NCBI RefSeq assembly: GCF_035046505.1
Contig: NC_089823.1
Span: 5,909,267-5,973,266 of the forward strand
Direction of reading: 5' to 3'
Origin: Tiliqua scincoides
Taxonomy: Eukaryota; Chordata; Lepidosauria; Squamata; Scincidae
DNA: 64,000 bases
The position numbers were made by a program, and so were the translations under genes. Positions within the stretch are counted from its first letter, which is position 1, and each line of letters starts with the position of its first letter. Below are positions 56,389 through 64,000 of the stretch, piece after piece. A model generated the notes under the pieces. It was not told the DNA's origin, did no database searches, and saw nothing but the letters and a program-made list of their open reading frames with translations.

Positions 56389-56617
56389 CAGCGATTTTCA
56401 ACCTTTTTCATTTCATGGCACACTGAGAAGGCAGTGAAATTGTCAAGGCACACCATCAGTTTTTTGACAATTGACGAGGCACCCTGCACTGCTGGCCAGG
56501 GGCTCACAACCCCCAATGGCCCTACTAATATATGACCCTCCTCCAAACTCCTGCAGCATACCTGCAGACCATTTGCGGCACGCCAGTGTGCCACAGCCCA
56601 GTGGTTGAAAATCGCTG
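56389..56617. mobile_element. non-autonomous hAT (CAGYGRTTTTCAACC family), copy 2
   Basis: Ends CAGCGATTTTCAACC and GGTTGAAAATCGCTG are perfect inverted repeats. Perfect 8-bp duplications CCCTAAGG lie at 56381-56388 and 56618-56625. Inserted in the L2. Confidence 0.93.
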
Positions 56618-56736
56618 CCCTAAGGGTAGGTTTCAGGATGTGGGGCTGGGAAGACTCTTGCACAACACTGTGGCCTTTGACTCATGGGGTTCCATGGGGG
56701 GGATAATCTGTCCCCTGTGCTGTTGAATGTCTACAT

Positions 56737-57227
56737 CAGCATTTCTCAACCAGTGGCATCTGGTTGTACACATGCAAACCCCAGACCCTTGCCACTTGGC
56801 AGCGAGACCAGCAGTACAGTAGGAGGCTCAGCTTGGTGGCTCCAATATGTGCTTTTTGCATGCTCAGTGAAGACCTCCTGTCCACTCTGAGCCTCTTACC
56901 AGTGTTTGTTGCATTGCGCCAGGCCTCCAAATCCAGAAATAACTAGCGGTGATATCATCTCCACTTACTTCTGGTGGTACTTCCAATAGGGGGACCATCT
57001 GAAGTAGTATGGAAAGGAACAAATACAGTAGAACCTCTTTAAGCTGACCACCCAAGGGACTGGAGGAATTGGTCAACATAGGGAGGTGGTCAACATACAG
57101 GAAAAAAAGGCTCTAGAAAATTAGGTATAGAAAAACCCAAAGCTCTAGAAAATTAGGTCAACTTAAGGAGGTGCTCATTATAGAGAGGTGGTCAACTTTG
57201 GAGGTTCTACTGTATTGAGAAACTCTG
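56737..57227. mobile_element. non-autonomous hAT (CAGCATTTCTCAACC ends) carrying a Tigger-like MITE
   Basis: Starts CAGCATTTCTCAACC and ends TTGAGAAACTCTG. Flanking GTCTACAT and CTCTGCAT agree at 6 of 8. The L2 reading NVY / MKPLG resumes exactly across the site. A TA-flanked element occupies 57026-57212. Confidence 0.82.
57026..57212. mobile_element. Tigger/pogo-like MITE
   Basis: Inverted ends CAGTAGAACCTC and GAGGTTCTACTG with TA on both sides (57024-57025, 57213-57214), the Tc1/mariner-pogo pattern. 187 bp, no coding. Interior has GGTCAAC direct and inverted words. Confidence 0.88.
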
Positions 57228-57480
57228 CTCTGCATGAAACCATTGGGGGAGTTCATCCTGGTGTATAGGGTCATCAGTGTGTTGATTACACCCAGTAAAT
57301 ATATGCCATTCCTTTCCCCAGCTGAGAAGCTGTGGAGACTCTTTCTTCCTGAGTTCCTGGGAACAACCTCAGTGGGCACTTCTAGCAAGTCCCCAGTGGC
57401 TCGCTGGCCAGACAGCCTATCAGCGTAAACCATCTGGAGCAGCAAAGGTCTTTTCCGCTGAAACAATGAGTCATAATTAT

Positions 57481-58966
57481 TCCTCTTTCAGCAAAGATTC
57501 ATCACGCTGCTTGATGCAAACTTCAGAACTGAAAATCCCCAGAAATGACTAGACCCAGGTTTGGAGGGGAAGTGAGGCCCAAATGGGCAAGCATTGTCAC
57601 CTGCCAGGGCTGCTTCTCACACCTCCCAGTGCTGTTTGTTAAAAATAAAAGTCACAAGGTGACCTCAGTGTGCTCAGTGGTGCACCACCACCTCTGCAAG
57701 TGTGGAGGGGAAGTGTGAAGATCCTGAGCATGGTGGCTTCGAGGACCACTTCTTCTGCTTTATCCAAAGGTTACTGGGAGAAGTAGGGATCCCAATCCTG
57801 GTGGGCCGGAACCAGACACACATGTAAGGCAAGGTCTTTTGGCCTTTAGAATGTGAACATTCTGGGACTGGAAAGGGCTTTGGCATTCTTCAAGGAAATG
57901 TTCTATAAACTACAGTCAGAGGTTCCTTTCTGATAGCACTCCCGTTTTAAAACATGCTGTCAAAATCAACAGCACTGGGAGTGTTGCCGCTCTGGCCCTT
58001 TTCCTGAGAATTGCCCTCCTCTGTCCACTCTCTTTTATGGGGCATCCGGCAGATGACATCATCAAACCACAGCAGTTAGTATATTCTGCTTTTTCTTCCT
58101 TTTAGACCCGATTTGTTGCAGGTTTTGGGTGATAAGGCATAAATTCAGCACTGGAATCTGTCCTGGAATAAATTGTCTTCTGGCTATCAGGGGATTGCAC
58201 GATTGAATGCTCTCCTATTAAAAATATAAATAAATCCCTGCATGCTTAAAACTAGCACATCAGGGAAAAGCCCAGCCTTTGCCCAATGCTATTTTTCTAT
58301 GTGCAGAGACTTTCAAGTGGGAGCAAATGTGCAACTTGCTCACAAGCGGAAGCCTTAAAACTGCATGATCCCTGGATTCTGCTGAAAGGGTTTTGAGCGT
58401 GGAAGAGATCATTGGGGGGGGGAATGGATGTGCACAAGAAATGGATATGCACAAAGATCACAGAGCGCAGGATTCAGGCACTCCAGCTTTAGACTTTAAA
58501 AAAAATCTTGCTACATATTTGTATCACATCCTCCCTCCATTGGATAGTACATACGTTTCCCTGTTTTTTTTTTGTTCCCTGTTTGCATTGTCAAACACTT
58601 GGGAGGTGGCTTAGATGTGGAAGAGCCAAATGAGACATGTGGAAGTCCTATTGCTTGAGCTACTGTCATATTTTTCCTACCCCAAAAGCAGCCACAGAAG
58701 GTGTGAGTGTGAATCAGGAGTGTGGTTCACGCTTTCCTCCCGGCGATAATGTAAATTCCTTCCCTCAAGCCTAAATGTTTTTGCTTCTGTGGTTAACTGG
58801 GAGGGAAGGCAGGGGGGTTGGACAATCCCACCCTCTGAAATGGTCTTTTGAACAAGTTCGGACGTGGGAGCTCCAGTCATGCCTTGTCTCCCTTGTCACG
58901 TATTGCTTGGGTCTAAGCCTATTGCTGACCCAGGGCTGATCACCCAGCAAGCTTCATGACTGAACC
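57481..58966. other. intergenic, no gene recognised
   Basis: No family resemblance in either strand. Confidence 0.35.
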
Positions 58967-59354
58967 CGGGGCCTAGGAGAGGGGGGTAAAGGGGGTAATT
59001 TGTTCCCGGGCCCAGGTCAAAAGGAGGACCCAGGAGCCAAAGGAGGGGGCCCAAAAATTTCTTGAGATTTTACATTTTCCTAGCTACTCAGACTTGTTGT
59101 CCGTACGGGACGCTGGGGACACTACCACGACTGAGGATGCTGGGGAGAGTACTGAGACCACATGGGTTGGTAGACCCAGGCTCCAAAGACTTTTCCAGTT
59201 GTCTCTACCCTCCCCCCACCCTGTTTTGCCCCTCCCTACCCCAATTCTGCTCTCCCGTCACCACCCTCCCCCGCTCTATTTCACTCTTCCCCCTTTGCAA
59301 AGGGGCCCAAAAGAAATTTTGTACCCCCTGATAAAATTCATCTCAGAGGCCCTG
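58967..59354. mobile_element. non-autonomous hAT with GGGCCC-rich arms
   Basis: Left arm CGGGGCCTAGGAGAG and right arm CTCAGAGGCCCTG, with GGGGTAATTTGTTCCCGGGC and its rough complement inside. Perfect 8-bp duplications ACTGAACC at 58959-58966 and 59355-59362. Confidence 0.85.
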
Positions 59355-59870
59355 ACTGAACCGATGCACAGTTAATGGTCAACAGGCTACCACCAAACAG
59401 TCTCCAAAGGCAGCATTTCCTCTGAAAAGCCTTCCTAAAAACAATCAAGTTATCCACGATTTTGTGGCTCTTATTCTATGTAGTGGTAAGATTAGGTTTT
59501 GATCTTCTTAGTCTAGAGAAGAGCAAAATATCCAGAAAAAGGGGGGGGGCAGAACTTGGCTTGCAAATTGTCCTCAAGCTGGAAAGTTTTGAATCGCACC
59601 TTGTAGGGATGGATCCCACCATGCATTCCAGGGCTTTTAAGAATCCCAAAAAGGATGGAATGAAGGGGAGAGACTGTAAACCAAACAGAGCAGTGGCAGA
59701 GGATTAATATCAGTGGTCCAAAATGCTAAGCTGCAACCTGTCAAGACTTACTGACCAAGGTCAGTTGCTTTCCCACAGGTTAGCATCATCTATTTTGGAA
59801 GACCAGAAAAGCAGGGAGCACCTGAGGATGAGAACCCAGAGGTCACCAAACACCCTACACCAGTAATTCC

Positions 59871-59997
59871 CAAACTTTTTCAACTGGCAGTTCCCTTGAC
59901 CAACTGGCCGTGGCTCCCCAATAGAGCTACAAACCTATACATTGTATAAGGCAGCGGATTTTTTCACAAGGTTTCCATGGCTCCTTGGGAGCCACCG
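59871..59997. mobile_element. short non-autonomous hAT (CAGTAATTYCCAAAC family), copy 2
   Basis: Starts CAGTAATTCCCAAACTTTTT and ends TTGGGAGCCACCG. Flanking CCCTACAC and TTCTACAC agree at 6 of 8. Same family as 38693-38838 (shared CCTATACATTGTATA). Confidence 0.78.
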
Positions 59998-60005
59998 TTC
60001 TACAC

Positions 60006-62039
60006 CAAAACACACTTTATCAATCTGGGGTCAAATACAGCCCAATGAAGTGTGAGGGTTTAAACAGATTAGATTGACAAGCAGCCCAAACTAGTGTTGC
60101 CTCCTCAGACGGAGATGTGAAGGAGATTCTGGACAGAAGCAGTCTTTGATTCTAGAGTGCCAGTGTGACTTTGGGACTAACAGGCTCTGCTACTGTGTTT
60201 GCTTCTCTGTCCCCCTCGAATGGCAGCTGAATCGACTCACTTGTCAATGAACAGGCTGTGACAAAAGAAGCCAGAGCCTCCAGCACCTTCTCTTCCCCCA
60301 GTGTACATGGTGCTCCTGAACTTCTTGCTCTGGAGAGCATTAAACAACAGCATGAAAGGGAGTGATCTAATGGGAAGTAGCAGAAAGCTGCTGGGTACAA
60401 AGGGAGGATGTGTAAACAAGAGCCTTGCCTCTACCCCAGCAGCATTTTGCTCAAGGGAAGTTGCTTTTAAACGCCCTGGTAAATTATTTAAAGGGATGAC
60501 TGTATTAGCAGAGGGGAGGAAGAAAAGAACAAAGAGCCGTTTTGCTGCTGATGGTGCTGTACCTCCTTATTATTTCATGCTGTGTTCAGCCTTCAGCACC
60601 TCACCTGGGTTAACCCCAGGCTGGGAAAGCAGATTTCTTCAAAGCTGATCTGAAAGGGTGCTTCCACGCTACCTGCTGCGGAAAACTGAAGCCTCAGGGG
60701 CATATGGCCAGGTCCACTTAAACTCCTTTTTGTGGCCTCATTTCAAATAGTCCCTGCCCAGATATTTTTGTGCATGCACTTGGTAATGTACGTTTCTCAG
60801 GTGAGTTAAGAGTCACCTAGCAAAAGAAGTAACAGCTACAGGAGACCTGAAAAAGCTTCCTCTGTGCCTATGACCAGATTGCACACTGCCCAAGGCAGCT
60901 ACATCAGTTTTATGAATCTGGGCACAAGAAGCCAGGACCAGCCAGGAGTGAAGAGTTTAGGCGCTATAAGTATGCCTAAAAGTATACGTATGAAATATGT
61001 AGGCACTATAGGAAGCTATAGAATGAGGAGTAAGTCAGGAGCAGTTATTCCAGTGTTTACTTAAAAAAAAAAACTGTGTAGACTTGAGGCTTTGTGAAAA
61101 TAAACCCTGGCAACACACCACTTATAAATGCAGCCTTGTTTCCATGAGCCAAAAAATATTTTCCACTTCAGTTCTTCTAGAGAGAATTAAACACAAGAAT
61201 TAAATTAAACTTTGTGTCCAGAATAATTTTTAACTGCCTCCCTGACATTGATTTAACTGTGCTAATGTGGACGATTTTTTGAACAAGCAATTAATACTAG
61301 CTAAGGGTTGCAGTGAATCATTGATCTTGCTTCCCTCCCTGCCGCCTTGAGGAATTTGCACAAATTCTCTTGTATCAGCCAAAAAATGTGCATCCGTGTC
61401 ATTTGTTCAACTTAGATCCTTCCACTGAAGACACAGCCCTTGCCCTCTCTTTTCAAATATTCTTCCAACATGAACTAAGTTCCCTAACAGAGTAAGTGTT
61501 TGCTGGAGGTGGGTAAAAATGGTTTTATTTTTCTGTAGATTTCAGTGTTTTTTAAAGTTAGAAGTGCAGAAAGTAGTGTAATGTGTTTTTATTCCAGAAG
61601 CACATTTTTATAAATCATAATTATAAATGACAGAAGCGGTGCAGAACCAAGCAGCCTGGCACTGCACCATGTTGCGCAGGTGTGCGGTTAGGATGCGGCC
61701 CAAGTACCAGATCCTGGCCCCACTCCCTGCTTGGCCCACGGCCTCCACAGGCCCATCCACCGGTCACCCACTGCCAGCCTCAGAACACCTCAATTTCTGC
61801 CCTCCCCCTGCCCTCCACAGACCCCTGCATCGGTCCCACATGGCTGTTGCACACTCACCTTTCCTCCCGCACAGCAGTACCAAAGGCCACCTCTGAAGGC
61901 TGGTGCATGTCCATGTGCCAGCTTCCAAACCCTTAAGGCACTTTTGCACCACCTCAGGGCACGTTTGTGACACCTCCGGGACGGTGCAAGGGACTTGTAC
62001 CAGCCCAAGGGGTGGTAAGGACTGGGCCTTGAATTAAAC
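60006..62039. other. intergenic, no gene recognised
   Basis: Open frames up to 115 codons (60301-60648) show no domain. GC-rich sequence at 61660-62010 may be a diverged MITE. Confidence 0.35.
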
Positions 62040-62063
62040 AATGTTAAGCATAGGAACATTCCT

Positions 62064-62601
62064 CCCCAAGAGGAAAGGCTACAGCATTTGGAGCCCTTCT
62101 AGACAAAAGGCACCTGGGGGACAGGACGGGACATGATTGAGACATACAAAATTATGCAGAGGATGGACAAAGTGAATAGAGGGCTGTTCTTCTCCCCTCT
62201 CACACAGTCCAAGAACCAGGGGACATTCCCTAAAATTGAGTGGTGGGAGAGTTAGGACAGACAAAAGCAAATATTTCTTTACCCAGCATGTGATTAGTCT
62301 GTGGAACTCCTTGCCACAGGAAGTGGTGATGGCGTCTGGCCTGGATGCCATTGAAAAGGATTGAACGGATTTTTGGAGGAAAATTCCATCACAGGTTACA
62401 AGCCATGATGGGTATGTGCAGGTTGCTGATTTTAGAAGTAAGCTACCTTAGAATGGCAGATGGAAGGAGGGCACCAGGATGCAGGTCTCTTGTTGTCTTG
62501 GGTGCTCCCTGAGGCATCTGGTGGGCCACCGGGAGATGCAGGAAGCTGGACTAGATGGGCATTTGGCCTGATTCAGTGGGGCTCTTCTTGTGTTCTTATG
62601 A
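62064..62601 (+). mobile_element. CR1 LINE 3' part
   Basis: GGGACATGATTGAGACATAC, GAACCAGGGGACATTCCC, GTCTGTGGAACTCCTTGCC and the end GGCTCTTCTTGTGTTCTTATG, in CR1 order. Confidence 0.9.
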
Positions 62602-64000
62602 GCCCACCTATCTTTCTCTTCTGGCCATTCTGCAATTGTGCCCCCCTCCCCCGCACCTTAGTTAGACACAGGCCTGAATGCAACTGCCTACCATGCTGTA
62701 GAACCAGGGTTGGAGTCAAACTGTCCGGCTCGAGCTGAGGTTGGTTCTTGGGGCCAGAGATGACTCCTTCATGGTCCCCTCTGGGCTGAAAGCCCCCTGA
62801 CGCCCTCTGGTAGGCTCAAATTCCCAGATTGATACTGAGCCCGATCCTGATAAACAAAACTCAGCCCCCCTCCATCAGACAAGCAATGGCTGGTGTGTAT
62901 TCCTGCATCTCCAAACGAAATGGGTGAAGCCTTCTCTGGGTTTTTTCCTTTCTGCCCACCTGGCTTCCTGACCCAAAGCTCTCGTCTCCCCCAGAGTGCC
63001 ACAATTTTCTCCGTCTGCTTTTCAAGTGCCTTCCTTCTCTTCTGCAATGCAGAGGCTCGTTCACATTCTGGTCGGAGCCTTCAATCAGCTCCATGATTGA
63101 GTTCCTCTGGGTTTAATACTCAGGGTAGGCAGGAGCTGTTCACCTTACGAAGCACGTCTCCCGTTTCCCTTCAGCATATCAAGGTTTTCTTACTGTACGG
63201 TTAAAAAAAGAGCAAGGCAGAAACACCCCCTCATTCACAGCCAGCTCCAGCCTGCTGCCCTCCTTGCATTTATTTTCCACTGGTTACCACACTGCATTTT
63301 GCAAAGCAGAGCTGGCTCTCCTCAACCCTCCAATTTCAGCACCAGTTAGGGCTGCAGGTGCCTCCCCCTCCCTGCAGGGACCCCTCCTTTTGTCTAGAGT
63401 CTAGACGTTCATCTTCTTGCTTCTCTGTTCACAGAACCTTGTGAGGAGTGGACAGGCGGGGGAAGTGATGGGCTCTCCATGGGTCAACTGTTTAACTCCT
63501 TGTCTCCCTCACACCAGAAAAAAATCTCAAAGCAGAAGAAATGAAAGAAGAGCTCCTGGTTCAAACCAGGCAGGCGGGAGGCACCTAGAAAAGGCCTCCA
63601 ACACCCTCCAGATTCCCTGCCACTGATTGCAGGCCATACAGAGCTAGGGTCTGGCTTCCCTCCTAAGGATTCTGCGGCCAACATCACTCACCTCTCATCA
63701 CTCCCAACTACATCACTCCCACCTCCTTCCCTGGTTGCCCAGCCTGCTTTTGGATCCTGGATGAGCTGCTTACCTCCAAACCTTCCCTCCCTCCATGGGC
63801 ATGTTTCTCCCTACCTCTTATGCCTCACTAAGATCTCACCCATGAGCTTAGCTCTTCAACTTCACCATCCTCAAACATCCAAAGGTCTGCTGGGATGAAT
63901 GCCCAACTTTTCCCTCTAAGTTTTGCCTATTTTTGATCTCCCAGAAAATTCTGGGCTGGCTTAGCAGCCTAAAAGCTGCTAGAACATGCCTCTGCCCAGT
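62602..64000. other. intergenic, no gene recognised
   Basis: CT-rich, with no recognised exon or repeat up to the window edge. Confidence 0.35.

Larger units (their letters stand above)
56040..57480 (+). mobile_element. L2 LINE reverse transcriptase region, broken by two hAT insertions
   Basis: Pieces encode LPVSGKVLKGVVV, DLFHSGFSPGFGAEAALLDA, KGRTSLSVLLDPSV, then MDHLAGVGLWGTVFQWL, then GVPWGDNLSPVLLNVY, then MKPLGEFI. These correspond in order to the L2 blocks FQSGFRPGFGTETALVAL, LLVLLDLSAAFD, GVPQGSVLSPMLFNIY and MKPLG. Insertions at 56389-56617 and 56737-57227 interrupt it. Confidence 0.85.

Overview
This is vertebrate nuclear DNA, most likely from a squamate reptile. Coding sequence is sparse and split by introns with GT/AG junctions. 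The rest is packed with reptile-type repeats: CR1 and L2 LINEs, a 5S rRNA-derived SINE, long tRNA-derived SINEs, and many non-autonomous hAT, Harbinger-like and Tigger-like DNA transposons. The species cannot be named from the sequence alone.

Two complete host genes lie tail to tail. SERPINH1 (HSP47, the collagen chaperone of the endoplasmic reticulum) runs on the + strand from a CpG-rich promoter and non-coding exon 1 near 23.6-23.74 kb to a poly(A) signal at 37.14 kb. Its coding exons are 31492-32113, 33048-33146, 34100-34332 and 35768-36070, which give exactly 418 residues ending in RDEL. RPS3 (40S ribosomal protein S3) runs on the - strand from a TOP-type start near 49.69 kb to a poly(A) signal at 40.27 kb. 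Six coding exons give exactly 243 residues, followed by a separate 3' UTR exon. Two RPS3 introns each carry a SNORD15 (U15) box C/D snoRNA gene, so one transcript supplies both a ribosomal protein and rRNA-modification guides.

Layout: 1-23.4 kb is repeat-rich with no recognised intact gene, only a two-finger C2H2 zinc-finger remnant near 18.1 kb. 23.5-37.2 kb is SERPINH1, whose 7.7-kb intron 1 holds several DNA-transposon copies. 37.2-40.2 kb is a short intergenic gap with two hAT elements inserted at the same 8-bp target. 40.2-49.7 kb is RPS3 and its snoRNAs. 49.7-64 kb is non-coding: a GGAT-rich minisatellite, L2 and CR1 LINEs, and a three-level nested insertion at 56-57.5 kb.

I found no clearly new biological system. 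The most informative signals are the many transposons with readable target-site duplications, the visible SINE/LINE tail sharing, the heat-shock element at the SERPINH1 promoter, the twin ZNF143-like sites upstream of RPS3, and the paired intronic snoRNAs. Homology calls come from memory of the families; no database search was run.
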